Assembly (NCBI GenBank): GCA_002702575.1
Contig: PAAJ01000016.1
Span: 1-64,000, forward strand
Reading direction: 5' to 3'
DNA from: Phycisphaerae bacterium
Lineage (GTDB): Bacteria; Planctomycetota; Phycisphaerae; Phycisphaerales; SM1A02
DNA length: 64,000 nucleotides
The translations under genes and the position numbers were made by a program. A model generated the notes under the pieces. It did no database searches. It worked only from the letters and a program-made list of their open reading frames with translations, and was not told the DNA's origin. This document shows positions 8,794 to 19,094 of this stretch, one piece after another (position 1 is the stretch's first letter; every line of letters starts with the position of its first letter).

Positions 8794-11538
8794 TCACAGC
8801 GTTGGTGCAACCTCCTGGGACTTGTAGCACTCGAGCACATCGCCGACCTTGATGTCGTCATAGCCATCGATGAGCATGCCACATTCCTGTCCACTGCGGA
8901 CCTCCTTGGCATCGTCCTTGAACCGCTTCAGCTGTGACAGCTTGCGATCTGCCTCGATGACGATGTCCTCACGTGTCACACGAATAAGTGCGTTCCGCTC
9001 AATGGAACCATCCGTGACATAACAACCGGCAACCATGCCGACCTTCGAGATCTTGAAGACCTCCCGAACCTCGGCATGACCGATGACCTCGATGCGATGC
9101 TCCGGATCCAGAAGACCGACCATCGCTTTCTTCAGATCGTCACTGATGTCGTAGATCACGTCATACAAGCGGATATCGACACCAGCCTTCTCAGCGGCAC
9201 GACGGGCACCTGCCGATGTCGTGACATTGAAACCGATCACGATGGCACCGGAGGCCTCCGCCAGGGCGACATCGGACTCGTTGATACCGCCTACTGCCGT
9301 GTGCTTGACGGACACCGTGATGTCATCCGTGGAAAGCTTCTTCAAGGTGACATCGAGTGTCTCGACGGAACCCTGGACATCACCCTTGATGATGATGGGC
9401 AGTTCCTTCTGATCCGCACCTTCCAGCTTCTCGAAGATGTTGTCGAGCGTGACCTTCTCGCGGGACAGGGCCTTGTTTCGATCCGCTTCGATCCGTTCCT
9501 TGGAAGCCGTTTCAGCCTCACGGATGGATTTGACCACATAGAACTTGTCACCGGCGTCCGGAACCTCGTTCATGCCGGAGATGGCGACTGGCGTCGATGG
9601 AAGGGACGACTCGATACGTCGACCATGATCGTCGATCATGTCACGAACCCGGCCGTAGGCACGACCGAGAACGATGAAGGAACCTTTCTCGAGCTTGCCT
9701 TGCTGGACGAGAATGTTGGCGACGGCGCCTCGGCCTTCCTGCAACTGGGCTTCGAGGACGATTCCCTCGGCACGACCACCGAAATCGGCGGTCAGTTCGA
9801 GCAGCTGGGCCTGAAGATCCAGCACCTCGAGGAGATCCTGTACACCGTCTCCATTCGTGGCACTGGTCCTGACGACCTCGATGTCACCGCCCCACTCGAC
9901 CGGATTCAATTCATGTTCGGCCAGCTGACCGAGAATCCGCTGGATGTTGTTGTCCGTCGCCTCAGCCTTGTCGATCTTGTTCAGAGCGACCACGATCGGA
10001 ACACCAGCAGCCTTTGCGTGATTGATCGACTCGATGGTCTGGGGCATCACGCCGTCATCGGCAGCAACGACCAGTACGACGATGTCGGTCGCCTGCGCAC
10101 CACGAGCTCTCATGGCCGTGAATGCCTCGTGACCAGGGGTATCGATGAAGGTGATCAGCCGGTTTTCATCACCGAGTGTGACGGGCACCTGGAAGGCACT
10201 CGTAGCCTGAGTGATTCCACCCGCCTCGCCTTCGGCAACATTGGCATTTCTGATTCTGTCCAGCAGCGAGGTCTTGCCGTGATCGACATGACCGAGAATG
10301 GTGACCACGGGCGAACGGCCCTGTTCATCGACCATCTCACGATCAGCGAAATCCTGAGCAATCTGTTCCTCGGCGGTCTTCTGTTCGATGACCTCCAGCT
10401 CGATGCCGAATTCCATCATGGTCTCGATTGCCGACTCGCTGTCCAGCACGCTGTTGACCGTTGTCGTATGACCGGCCAGGAACAGTTTCTTGACGATGTC
10501 GGCAGCCTTGACGCCTGTCGCGGCACTGAGCTCCTTGATCGTGATCGGCTCAGTCACCTTGACGGCGCCGCCGGTCTCGGCAGCGGTCTTGGCACGCTGT
10601 CCGCCTGAACCATCCGTTCGCTTCTGGACATCACGTCTTGCGGCCTTGAAGAAACCACCCGCACGTGAAAGTCGTCGTTCACGCTCGAGAAGATCCTGTT
10701 GTCGCCAACTGCCCTGGCGACCCTGCTCTGGCGTGAGCGTTCCTCGGCCGGAACGACCCTCGGGACGAGATGAACTGCGACGCTTGTTTCTTCGGGACGG
10801 GCGACGGTCATCACCTGGTCCACCGTCCCCGGGTGGCATCATGTCCGGGCCACCGGCGGGTCCTCGAGCAGCGGGCGACCGAGATGGTCGCGGCTGCCGA
10901 ACGGGCTCCGGCTGCTCGACACGAATGACCTTGGGGCCTGCAAGCGTGGTCTTCACGGGCTGCTTCAATTGACGCCCTGCCGGCGTCACGACCTTCGGCT
11001 TCTCAGGTGCATTGGGAACCGCATCGGGAACCTTTTCAAGCTGAGGAAGATCGGGGCTGTCGGAATCTGGACTGGATCCATCATCATCCGTCTGTTCACT
11101 GACGCTTTCACTTGGGGGAACCATGTCACCAGTCGAGGTTGCGGGAGGCGTTGACGCCGCAACTTCGGGCACCGGTGGCACCGCGATCTCGGAAGGTGGA
11201 GCAATCGGTGGTGGCGGCGGAACCGATGGTGGTGGTTCTACCGGCGCTTCAACCGTTGGCTCGACCGGCTTGGCCTTTGGAGCTCGCCGCTTGGCACGAG
11301 CACGCGCTTTGTCCAGATCGACAGGTGCTGCCGTCTGAACGGCTGATCCACCATCGGCCTCGGCGGCGGATGAGAACCACTCGCGGATCGTGGCCGCAAG
11401 CCCTGCCGACAATGTCGACATGTGATTGGTTACCTGTGAGATCCCCTCATTGGAACACTTCGCGACAACGTCCTTCGACGTCACACCAAGTTCCTTGGCG
11501 ATCTGGTGAACCCTGATTGTGCCCGTTTTTTTCGCCAC
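8794..11538 (-). CDS. infB: Translation initiation factor IF-2
   Basis: The 914-residue GTPase brings fMet-tRNA to the 30S subunit. An IF2_N domain lies at the N-terminus ([18 protein letters not shown]). It is followed by a long Pro/Ala/Arg-rich low-complexity linker (about residues 70-310) and a second IF2_N-like unit ([18 protein letters not shown]). The G domain has GHVDHGKT (G1), DTPGHEAF (G3) and NKID (G4), and the beta-barrel and C-terminal tRNA-binding domains are complete. The start is GTG with a GGAGCAGGA ribosome binding site. It lies 75 nt after nusA in the classical nusA-infB-rbfA order. Confidence 0.98.
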   Translation of the reverse strand: MAKKTGTIRVHQIAKELGVTSKDVVAKCSNEGISQVTNHMSTLSAGLAATIREWFSSAAEADGGSAVQTAAPVDLDKARARAKRRAPKAKPVEPTVEAPVEPPPSVPPPPPIAPPSEIAVPPVPEVAASTPPATSTGDMVPPSESVSEQTDDDGSSPDSDSPDLPQLEKVPDAVPNAPEKPKVVTPAGRQLKQPVKTTLAGPKVIRVEQPEPVRQPRPSRSPAARGPAGGPDMMPPGDGGPGDDRRPSRRNKRRSSSRPEGRSGRGTLTPEQGRQGSWRQQDLLERERRLSRAGGFFKAARRDVQKRTDGSGGQRAKTAAETGGAVKVTEPITIKELSAATGVKAADIVKKLFLAGHTTTVNSVLDSESAIETMMEFGIELEVIEQKTAEEQIAQDFADREMVDEQGRSPVVTILGHVDHGKTSLLDRIRNANVAEGEAGGITQATSAFQVPVTLGDENRLITFIDTPGHEAFTAMRARGAQATDIVVLVVAADDGVMPQTIESINHAKAAGVPIVVALNKIDKAEATDNNIQRILGQLAEHELNPVEWGGDIEVVRTSATNGDGVQDLLEVLDLQAQLLELTADFGGRAEGIVLEAQLQEGRGAVANILVQQGKLEKGSFIVLGRAYGRVRDMIDDHGRRIESSLPSTPVAISGMNEVPDAGDKFYVVKSIREAETASKERIEADRNKALSREKVTLDNIFEKLEGADQKELPIIIKGDVQGSVETLDVTLKKLSTDDITVSVKHTAVGGINESDVALAEASGAIVIGFNVTTSAGARRAAEKAGVDIRLYDVIYDISDDLKKAMVGLLDPEHRIEVIGHAEVREVFKISKVGMVAGCYVTDGSIERNALIRVTREDIVIEADRKLSQLKRFKDDAKEVRSGQECGMLIDGYDDIKVGDVLECYKSQEVAPTL

Positions 11539-11613
11539 GTCCTGCTCCCGGAAACCGTCGTCTCATGGACGCGGATCCGATTCAACGCTTCATGTGAATC
11601 ACGACTGCTTTGG

Positions 11614-13041
11614 TCAAGCCGTGTTCGAAGCGTCCTCCTCGTTCGTGTCTGATTCGCTTGCAGCCGAATCGACTGCATCCTCAACAGACTCCTCCGAGTC
11701 TGCAACTGGTTCCGATGCTTCCGTCACTGCCGGGGCCACCGGGCCTCCACCAAGAATGGCGTCAGCTGCAGCCTCTGCGGAAACGTCCTGCTCACCACCC
11801 GCCAGAACGGCATCGGCAGCGGCCATTTCTTCGGTGCGACGCTTCTCTTCCTCTTCCTTCTCACGCTGCTGCTGCTCGGCAACTTCCTTGGCTCGCTCTG
11901 CACAGACAGCCGCCACCGTGTTCGACAGGGCTTCGTCCATGCCGACCTCGGACTGAAGGACTTCGACACCGACTTCCTCGACATCGAAGACACTGATCAT
12001 GCCCAGTGCGCCCATGCGGTCCAGCATGGTGTCCTCGATACCTTCAATAGGTCGAACGGTGGACTCCAAAGTCTCCAGGCTCTTGGCGAACTCAGCGGGC
12101 GTCAGGATGTCGATATCCCAACCGGTCAGACGCGCTGCCAGTCTCACGTTCTGGCCACGACGACCGATGGCCAGTGAGAGCTGATCCTCGCGAACGATGA
12201 TGGTCGCTCTTCCAAGTTCGAAACAGAGGCTGACTTCCTCGACCTCCGCAGGCTTGAGTGCATTGGCGATCAGGATCTGACTGGATTCGTTCCAACGCAC
12301 GATGTCGATCTTCTCGCCACCGAGTTCATCGACGATGTTGCGGATACGACTGCCACGAACACCCACGCAGGCACCGACTGCATCCACCTTCGAATCGATG
12401 GATGACACCGCGATCTTGGTCCTGAATCCGGCTTCGCGGGCCATGGCCTTGATCTCGATGATGTGCTCCGACACTTCCGGAACCTCGGCCTCGAAGAGGC
12501 GGCGGATGAAATCGGGATGGCTCCTGGAGAGCACGATCTTCACCCGGCTTCCATCCTCGCGGACTTCCTTGATCAGACACCGGACTCGATCGCCCGGGTG
12601 GAACTGCTCGCCCTGGATCTGCTCCGAACGGGGCATGAAGCCCTCCGTCCGCTCGATCTGGACGACGAGTGCACCACCCTCATACCGGTGAGCCGTGCCG
12701 GTGAGCACTTCACCAACGCGCTTGGAGAACTCGTCCAGAATGCTGGCGCGTTCGTCTTCACGGAAACGCTGGATCATCACCTGCTTCGCGGTCTGGGCGG
12801 GGATCCTGCCAAGACTCGCGATGGGGATCTCGCTGAAATGACCTTCTTCATCCGCTCGCCACAGATGCATGTCACCGTTGAGCGGATCGATCTGACACCG
12901 GAATTCCTCGGCGTCCAGTGAATTGAAGTGCTTGCGTGCAGCACTGACCATGGCCTGCTCGAGGTCGTTGATCAGCAGCTCCCGTTCGATATTCCGATCA
13001 CGCGCGATGGCGTCAATGATTCGGATGGTCTCAGCGTTCAT
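11614..13041 (-). CDS. nusA: Transcription termination/antitermination factor NusA
   Basis: The start is set at MNAETIRIIDAIARD, 16 codons inside the ORF, because this matches the NusA N-terminus. The 475-residue product has the RNAP-binding N-domain, the S1 domain (about 130-200), and KH1 and KH2 with GVRGSRIRNIVDELGGEKIDIV and GRRGQNVRLAARLTGWDIDI. It ends with one helix-hairpin-helix-like segment (IEGIEDTMLDRMGALG) and an acidic, Ala-rich tail rather than full AR repeats. It is the first gene of the translation operon. No rimP is found between it and fliM. Confidence 0.97.
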   Translation of the reverse strand: MNAETIRIIDAIARDRNIERELLINDLEQAMVSAARKHFNSLDAEEFRCQIDPLNGDMHLWRADEEGHFSEIPIASLGRIPAQTAKQVMIQRFREDERASILDEFSKRVGEVLTGTAHRYEGGALVVQIERTEGFMPRSEQIQGEQFHPGDRVRCLIKEVREDGSRVKIVLSRSHPDFIRRLFEAEVPEVSEHIIEIKAMAREAGFRTKIAVSSIDSKVDAVGACVGVRGSRIRNIVDELGGEKIDIVRWNESSQILIANALKPAEVEEVSLCFELGRATIIVREDQLSLAIGRRGQNVRLAARLTGWDIDILTPAEFAKSLETLESTVRPIEGIEDTMLDRMGALGMISVFDVEEVGVEVLQSEVGMDEALSNTVAAVCAERAKEVAEQQQREKEEEEKRRTEEMAAADAVLAGGEQDVSAEAAADAILGGGPVAPAVTEASEPVADSEESVEDAVDSAASESDTNEEDASNTA

Positions 13042-13227
13042 GTTCGTTGCTCGTTCACCGCCTGGAAGCGGTCTGGAAAAGGCGGACAAGCCGCCGGAAT
13101 CGGTCCCGCGTGGTCTCCCTGGACGTCACAGGCCACGGGCAACATGCCGTTTCCGGCTGCCAGCCCGTGGCCCGCGGTTGCCCGGCAGCATCGTGCCTTC
13201 CGAGCGAACGTCGTGATGAACGCTCAC

Positions 13228-13344
13228 TCAGACCACGGTGCCACCTGAAATCAAGGCCACACGCGGACCATCTGAAATGTCGAGCCGACGGATGACATCA
13301 TCCGTCGCACCCACGTACACACCATGAAGCGTTTCACGCGTCAT
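13228..13344 (-). CDS. Possible small ORF (38 aa) in nusA leader
   Basis: This ATG-started ORF, too short for the ORF track, reads MTRETLHGVYVGATDDVIRRL..; AGAAG lies 6 nt upstream of its start. An in-frame stop sits just upstream, so it is not part of a longer gene. Its codon choice resembles the neighbours. No family was recognised. It could be a leader peptide or a chance ORF; the palindrome in its middle encodes ATDDVIRR. Confidence 0.3.
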   Translation of the reverse strand: MTRETLHGVYVGATDDVIRRLDISDGPRVALISGGTVV

Positions 13345-13450
13345 GATGTTCTTCTGAAAATGTCGCGGACTGGTTCACGGAGGAACTCCCGAAACACTGG
13401 TAGATACCCTGCACAACCGCCTTCAGCACACGCTGGGCGGCGTATTCCGT

Positions 13451-13479
13451 ACTGTATCCACGCCCCGAGTACCCCGCAA
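13451..13479 (-). promoter_or_regulatory. Candidate sigma-70-type promoter for nusA operon
   Basis: On the minus strand TTGCGG and TACAGT are separated by 17 nt. The -35 match is partial (3/6) and the -10 is 4/6. The box lies about 410 nt upstream of the nusA start, giving a long leader. Confidence 0.3.
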
Positions 13480-13534
13480 CCAAGCCAACGCCTGGGCAGA
13501 TCCATAAGCCGCTTTTTCACTGTCTGGAAGGGGT

Positions 13535-14548
13535 TCAGCGACTGGACGGGCTGTCTGGGCCCAATACCTGGACGGCCCGACGGCCAGCATGCTGTCCTTG
13601 AGCGGCCTTGAACTTCGAGCGACCCTCGACGCAGATGGTGGCCGGTGTCCTGGTCGACACACCCGTCAGAATCACATCTCCGGGTTGCATCGATCTCAAT
13701 TCACTCAGCGTGATGCTGGTCGAGGCCAGAACGGCTGACAACTCCACGGGCGCGTCCGAGAGGTGCTCGCGGACGGCAGGTGCGTGATGACTGCCACCAT
13801 CCAGAGGTTCGCCGGTTGCCGTCCAGGATCTCGTTCCAAGATCATCGATCAAGGTTTCAATCAGAGCGTATGGAAGGCAGAGGCTCAAAGATCCGCTTCC
13901 ACCAGCCAGACCGACTCTGAACCGAACCGCCAGAACGACTTCATTGGGAGACACGATCTGAGCGATCTGTGGGTTGGATTCGACGTTCTCGATCGTGAAA
14001 TTCACGGCACGAAGCCCGGACCATGCTTCATGCAGTGGCTGCATGGCCCGGTGAAACACCGAACGGGCCAGGCGGGTCTCGATGGAGGTCAACGCCCTGT
14101 CCGGCACGATCGAACCATTCACGTCCCCACCAAGCAGACGTTCAATCAATGGATAGAAGACCTGCTGAGACATCTCGAGGACAAGTCTTCCGCCAAGTTC
14201 CGGTGCACGAACCGTGGCGAAACAGGTCTGATGTCCCAGGCCGCTGATGTACTCGGCATAGGAGATCTGCTCTGCAGACTCGATTTCCATGTCGACGATC
14301 ATGCGGCTCATGCCGGTGAGCTGACCGCCATAGCTGCGAGCGAAGGTCTCATGAAGCGATTTGAGTGACCTCAGCTGGTCCTGACTGATACGTTCCGGAC
14401 GCTTGAAGTCATAGGGCCGGACCGGAGGGGCCGCTGGGGAGTCACCTGCAAGGGTGTACAGAGCACCGCCGGAATCAGAATCCGTCGACGGATGTCGTGT
14501 CGAAATACCTTCTGGCTCAAACCCTTGATGGTTGTGAGATCGGGTCAT
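13535..14548 (-). CDS. fliM: Flagellar motor switch protein FliM-like
   Basis: The signature YDFKRPERISQDQLRSLKSLHETFAR is typical FliM. The middle CheC-like domain (about residues 90-240, with LGGDVNGSIVPDRALTSIE) and a C-terminal SpoA domain (about 260-330) are complete, and the length (337) is normal. FliM forms the C-ring that sets rotation direction and binds CheY-P. Oddly, the conserved extreme N-terminal CheY-binding motif (LSQxEIDxLL) is missing and replaced by a polar, Ser/Gly-rich stretch. No other flagellar gene is in the window. A divergent dsbD lies upstream. Confidence 0.88.
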   Translation of the reverse strand: MTRSHNHQGFEPEGISTRHPSTDSDSGGALYTLAGDSPAAPPVRPYDFKRPERISQDQLRSLKSLHETFARSYGGQLTGMSRMIVDMEIESAEQISYAEYISGLGHQTCFATVRAPELGGRLVLEMSQQVFYPLIERLLGGDVNGSIVPDRALTSIETRLARSVFHRAMQPLHEAWSGLRAVNFTIENVESNPQIAQIVSPNEVVLAVRFRVGLAGGSGSLSLCLPYALIETLIDDLGTRSWTATGEPLDGGSHHAPAVREHLSDAPVELSAVLASTSITLSELRSMQPGDVILTGVSTRTPATICVEGRSKFKAAQGQHAGRRAVQVLGPDSPSSR

Positions 14549-14719
14549 GAGGCTGACTGGCTCCGTTGGGGCCCCCTTGCGGACCTATTTCATACCACTG
14601 CAGATCACCGCGGCGGTATGCTTCTGTTTATCGGAAGGCATGGGAAGCCCGCTTGAGTCAGGCTCCATTCCGGACGATTCCCACCCCTGGACCCTCAGGT
14701 GACTGGATTGCCCCCAATC

Positions 14720-16837
14720 ATGCTCACAACACTCCTTTTGACCATTCTGAGCCTTCTTGGACCCGGAGATGACTTCAAATTGCCGGGTCTTGGCCTGCCC
14801 CAGATTCCCGTCCCGGGTGCCGCTGCCGAGGAGATCTTCAATGACTCTCGAGATCGGGTGAGCGTCGAGGTTCTCACCGATCGCACCCGAGCCGTCCCCG
14901 GTGAGCAGCTCGTTCTGGCGGTGATCTTCGACCATGATCCCGGCTGGCATATCCATACCAATGATCCGGTTGTTCCCCCTGAATTGGGCGAACCCTCCGA
15001 CTACATCAAGACCGAGCTGATCTTCGAACCTCTTGATGGACCCATCCAGGTTCATCCTCAGTTCACCCAATGGCCGGAGGTGCACGACATCCAGGTCTCG
15101 TTCACCGGGAGCCCGGTGAGCTATGGCGTCTTTGAAGGCAAGGCCATTGCCTATGTACCACTGACGATTTCCAAAGAAGCACCACTTGGACCAGCCAGCC
15201 TTACGGTCAAACCGGTCTTTCAGGTGTGCGATGACACGAGTTGCCTGATGCCGACACCGGGGCCCGGCGGCTATGGCTGGGATGACTACAGCGGACTCAC
15301 GGTCACTGTCGAAATCGTTTCCGAGGACGCCATCAAGGCAGATCCCGACCCCCCCGCCCATCCCGACATCTTCGAAGACTTCGATGCGGATGCCGTTGGA
15401 CCTCTCAACCCGCCATCAGGATCTCGATCATCAGACGGATCCCGATCCTCGAGTTCGATCAATACGACTGAAGCCACCCCCGAGGAGACCGCTGAGTTCG
15501 AGGATGAAACGGCATCCTTCTTTGGACTGAAGGTGCCCAAGACCGGAGGCTTTCTCGGCGGCCTCATCCTGATTCTGCTCGGCATTCTCGGCGGATTCAT
15601 TCTCAATCTGACGCCATGCGTATTGCCGGTGATCCCGATCAAGATCATGACGCTCTCGCAGCACGCCGGTACGCCCGGTCGGGCCTTCTCGCTGGGACTG
15701 TGGATGGCGTTGGGTGTCTTCGCCTTCTGGCTGGTCATCGGTCTGCCGGCCGTGCTCTTCGCCTCCTTTGCAGACCCCTCCATGATCTTCGGAATCTGGT
15801 GGGTGACATTCGGTATCGGTCTCCTCATCGGAATCATGGGGATCGGCATCATGGGTCTCTTCACCCTGTCGCTTCCACAGTCGACCTACATGATCAATCC
15901 GAAAGCCGACAACGCCTGGGGCTCGTTCCTCTTTGGTGTCATGACGGCGGTGCTTGGCCTGCCCTGCTTTGGATTCATCGCCGGCGCCTTGTTCGCCAGT
16001 GCAGCAACACTGCCCCCGTTCGTCACCATCCTGATCTTCGGATCCATCGGCATCGGCATGGGCGCGCCCTATCTGCTGCTGGCGGCGTATCCAAAACTGG
16101 TTGAACGCATTCCCCGGACCGGTCCGGCAAGTGATCTGGTGAAGCAGGTCATGGGCCTTCTGCTGCTGGCTGCGGCGGCGTACTTCATCGGCTCCGGTCT
16201 GATCGGTCTGGTCGCTGAACAACCATGGATGGCCAAACTGCTCCACTGGTGGGCCATCGCCATCGCCCTCATTCTCGCAGGCGGATGGCTGTGTCTGCGC
16301 ACCTTCCAGATCACGTCGCATGCCGGTCACCGCATCATCTGGACACTCGTCGCCCTCATCCTCGCCGCGATTCCGACGATCTATGCCATCGGGGCCACTG
16401 AAAAGGCACGGAACACCTGGCAGGTTCTTGAAGAAGCCCGATTGAAATCTGCAGGCGCCTACCTCACCACGGTGTGGAATCCATACGACCCGATCACATT
16501 CGAGGCGGCCCGGGAAGACGGCAAGATCATCGTGGTCGACTTCACCGCCGAGTGGTGCATCAACTGCAAGGCGCTCAAGGCGACGGTGCTCGATCAGGAT
16601 CCGGTCAAGCAACGACTCGCAGAGGACGATCGAATCGTGATGTTCACCGCTGACAACACTTCCCGTACTGCCTACGGATGGGAACTCATGAGGGAAATCG
16701 GTCAGACCGGCATTCCACTGCTCGCGATCTGGAGTCCTGATGATCCCTTCACGGAACCCTGGCAGTCCACCGCGTACACCTCTCAACAGGTGATGGAAGC
16801 ACTGGATGAAGCCGAAGGCGAACTGGACGCACCCTGA
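14720..16837 (+). CDS. dsbD: Thiol:disulfide interchange protein DsbD
   Basis: The 705-residue protein transfers electrons from cytoplasmic thioredoxin to periplasmic targets. It has a signal peptide, then an N-terminal DsbD-alpha domain with the Cys pair VCDDTSC (about 175-180). A multi-TM core follows, with redox cysteines in NLTPCVLPVIP and GLPCFG, and then a C-terminal thioredoxin domain with AEWCINCKAL. A Ser/Glu-rich spacer of about 60 residues separates the alpha domain from the membrane core. The ATG at 14720 is preferred because it places the hydrophobic signal at the N-terminus; a GTG at 14699 is the alternative. It converges on the O-antigen ligase-like gene with a 16-bp gap. Confidence 0.95.
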   Translation: MLTTLLLTILSLLGPGDDFKLPGLGLPQIPVPGAAAEEIFNDSRDRVSVEVLTDRTRAVPGEQLVLAVIFDHDPGWHIHTNDPVVPPELGEPSDYIKTELIFEPLDGPIQVHPQFTQWPEVHDIQVSFTGSPVSYGVFEGKAIAYVPLTISKEAPLGPASLTVKPVFQVCDDTSCLMPTPGPGGYGWDDYSGLTVTVEIVSEDAIKADPDPPAHPDIFEDFDADAVGPLNPPSGSRSSDGSRSSSSINTTEATPEETAEFEDETASFFGLKVPKTGGFLGGLILILLGILGGFILNLTPCVLPVIPIKIMTLSQHAGTPGRAFSLGLWMALGVFAFWLVIGLPAVLFASFADPSMIFGIWWVTFGIGLLIGIMGIGIMGLFTLSLPQSTYMINPKADNAWGSFLFGVMTAVLGLPCFGFIAGALFASAATLPPFVTILIFGSIGIGMGAPYLLLAAYPKLVERIPRTGPASDLVKQVMGLLLLAAAAYFIGSGLIGLVAEQPWMAKLLHWWAIAIALILAGGWLCLRTFQITSHAGHRIIWTLVALILAAIPTIYAIGATEKARNTWQVLEEARLKSAGAYLTTVWNPYDPITFEAAREDGKIIVVDFTAEWCINCKALKATVLDQDPVKQRLAEDDRIVMFTADNTSRTAYGWELMREIGQTGIPLLAIWSPDDPFTEPWQSTAYTSQQVMEALDEAEGELDAP

Positions 16838-16853
16838 CACCGCATGACTGCGA

Positions 16854-19094
16854 TCAATCAGGCGTTCCGCTCATCCGAAAGTCGGATACCCGCTGTTCGA
16901 TGTCAACTCGATCACGATCGGTGAGTCGTCGCATGGAATCGATTTCTCTCGCTGCATCAATGGCGAGGACACGTTCATAGACGGCGATCGACCTGTCCTG
17001 CTCACCGCGTTCCCAGAGCACATCAGCGAGATGCCGCTGGGACCACAGACCGACGGGATCCAGTTCCGAGACGGCAACGGCAACGGGCAACGCACGTGAC
17101 AGTCCAGCCGGTTCTCCATTTGAGAGCAACGCACTGATCACGATGTGCCCGGCCTCCACGGAACCGGTCCGCTCGAACACGTCCATGCTGATGTCAACGA
17201 CCTGCTCACCTGCCGCATCGATATCGGAAGATGGTGCCGGCTGATCGAGCGCACTCGACATCACCATGCCATCGAGCAGTTGATCCGCCGCTGCCAATCG
17301 CAAACGATCATCATCACGGATACGGGCCGCTTCCAAGAGTCCCTCTGCGGCACTGCGGCGTTGCATGAGAACGTCACGCCCGTCGGCAAGACCACTTGAT
17401 TCGTGAAGTGACCAGCCCAGATCGGAGACGATGCGATCCGTCTTGGCAGCGGGCAGATAGCCGATCACGAAGAGCATTCCGGCGAGACAGACGCATGCTG
17501 CAAAAGCCACTCCAGCCCAGGCCCTCGCGATGTGACGTCCTTCATGGCCAGGACGACCCACGGGTGCCGAGATCCCCAGCATCGCGAGAATCCAGGGCAC
17601 CGTCGTCGCCTGCTCGATACTCATCTCGACCTGCGCATGGACAACGAGAACGACCGCAGCCACCCAGGCGCCGATCCGCATGCCTGTTGCAATCTGTCGC
17701 CAGAGCGAAGCCAGCAGGATCGCCATGACAAGGAAGAGCGCCCAGCCGATGACATGAACCATGACGGCTGAGCCGCCGAGATACCGGATTTCACTGGCGG
17801 ACATCAGACCCGACACGATCGTCAGCACAGCGATGCCCAGAACCCAGGATCGCAGCGACAGACCCCATGAGGCTTCAGCTGTTCCCGTTTCCTCGAGTCT
17901 TCGTGGACCCCACATCAGAGTCGCGACGACCAATGCCATCCATGACAGGGACAGGACTCCGACGGTGGCGATCCAGTCCCATGGCATGGAATGAGGCGAC
18001 ACGATTTCCTCCGGGCTTCCCGCATCGCGAACCTGAAGCCACGCTGCCTGAAAACCGGAAGGACCGACACCACGCCAGGGTGACTCCAGGAAGATCTGGG
18101 CCGCACCACTGACATAGCCGCTTCGCACGATGAAACTGCGAATACCCGGCAGCTCGCCGATCAGGCTTCCCAATGGGGCCGCAAGCAGTGCCAGTACGAC
18201 CAGTGCCACCGCCACCCAACCGCCGACTCGTTGCCAACCGGACAGGAACAGACATGCCGATGCCATGCACAAGCCAAGCAACATCACGACCCAACCACCG
18301 ATCGATTCCGTCGCGATCACGATGCAGATCATGGACAAGCTGATCAATGCACACAGTCCCGAAAGACCGGATGTCATCTTCTTGCGGACGGTCAGAACGG
18401 TGATGGCGAACCAGGCGCTCGCGCCGGCAGCCATGACACTGGCCAGCAGATTCGTGCTGGAGAACCAACCGGTCGGCACGGCGTTCCGGAGCCTTCTCTC
18501 GAACACTCGAGCAGCGGATGAGCCCGGCTCGATGCCCAGCATGGCGAACTCCTCGGCGCGATTCGCATCGAAGTAGGCGATGGTGGCGGGGATGTCCCAG
18601 GCAACCTGGACAATCGACTTGATGACGAGCGGCGCCAGCCCCGCAAGAAGAATGCACAGTCCGACGGCTCGGATCCAGTCCATTCGGGCGCCGTGTGCAA
18701 GTGCGACCGCCGCGAGGGCGGACGAGAACCAGAGGCTGCCCTGCTCCAGGTCGGCCGGGTCGTTCCAGCCATGCCACAGAAGGACTGGAACGGGAAGGGC
18801 TGCGAGCAGCAGGACCCACCACGAGGCACCCTGACCACGAACGAATTGACCACCCAGAATCAAACCTGCGCCGATGAGCATCAGGATGTCGAATCCAAAT
18901 CGAGCCGATGGAAGAAGGCCGATCGCAGGATGATCGATCGACGTCGGGTCGACATCGAACCAGGGCATCTCGATCGCCGCAGTCATCAGACGAATGACGA
19001 CAGATGAAACGATCAAGGCGGTTCCAATCAGGATCGCACAGGATCCTGCCGACCATCCGCCTTGCCGTTGTTCCAGGTTGGAAGCGTCAATCAT
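16854..19094 (-). CDS. O-antigen ligase/polymerase (Wzy/WaaL)-like membrane protein
   Basis: The start is at MIDASNLEQRQGG, which overlaps the stop of the upstream WecA-like gene by 8 nt; the first 77 residues of the listed ORF read through that gene. The 746-residue product has about 12 hydrophobic segments and a large loop with RNAVPTGWFSSTNLLASV followed later by SPWRGVGPSGFQAAW. This arrangement is typical of O-antigen ligase-domain proteins, which join or polymerise undecaprenyl-linked glycans at the outer face of the inner membrane. The last about 150 residues are soluble and TPR-like. Coupling to the WecA-like gene supports a role in surface polysaccharide assembly. Confidence 0.8.
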   Translation of the reverse strand: MIDASNLEQRQGGWSAGSCAILIGTALIVSSVVIRLMTAAIEMPWFDVDPTSIDHPAIGLLPSARFGFDILMLIGAGLILGGQFVRGQGASWWVLLLAALPVPVLLWHGWNDPADLEQGSLWFSSALAAVALAHGARMDWIRAVGLCILLAGLAPLVIKSIVQVAWDIPATIAYFDANRAEEFAMLGIEPGSSAARVFERRLRNAVPTGWFSSTNLLASVMAAGASAWFAITVLTVRKKMTSGLSGLCALISLSMICIVIATESIGGWVVMLLGLCMASACLFLSGWQRVGGWVAVALVVLALLAAPLGSLIGELPGIRSFIVRSGYVSGAAQIFLESPWRGVGPSGFQAAWLQVRDAGSPEEIVSPHSMPWDWIATVGVLSLSWMALVVATLMWGPRRLEETGTAEASWGLSLRSWVLGIAVLTIVSGLMSASEIRYLGGSAVMVHVIGWALFLVMAILLASLWRQIATGMRIGAWVAAVVLVVHAQVEMSIEQATTVPWILAMLGISAPVGRPGHEGRHIARAWAGVAFAACVCLAGMLFVIGYLPAAKTDRIVSDLGWSLHESSGLADGRDVLMQRRSAAEGLLEAARIRDDDRLRLAAADQLLDGMVMSSALDQPAPSSDIDAAGEQVVDISMDVFERTGSVEAGHIVISALLSNGEPAGLSRALPVAVAVSELDPVGLWSQRHLADVLWERGEQDRSIAVYERVLAIDAAREIDSMRRLTDRDRVDIEQRVSDFRMSGTPD

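Larger units (their letters stand above)
13042..13534. other. 490-bp leader/intergenic region upstream of nusA
   Basis: No rimP, tRNA or known riboswitch is recognised. On the minus strand it holds a candidate promoter (13451-13479), a possible 38-codon ORF (13228-13344), a near-perfect palindrome CGACGGATGA-CA-TCATCCGTCG (13286-13307) inside that ORF, and about 180 nt of GC-rich leader before nusA. NusA operons in other bacteria have long autoregulated leaders, so this may be a regulatory leader. Confidence 0.4.

Noticed and set aside
9076-10608. 510-aa plus-strand ORF inside infB
   Set aside because: Antisense to the conserved IF-2 G domain; composition is His/Asp-rich as expected for mirror reading of this codon usage.
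13286-13307. Palindrome CGACGGATGA-CA-TCATCCGTCG as fliM terminator
   Set aside because: It lies over 220 nt beyond the fliM stop, has no T-tract and a 2-nt nominal loop; kept only as part of the nusA leader description.
15431-16840. 469-aa minus-strand ORF inside dsbD
   Set aside because: Antisense to a membrane protein gene, with the typical polar, Asp/Gln/His-rich translation of such shadows.
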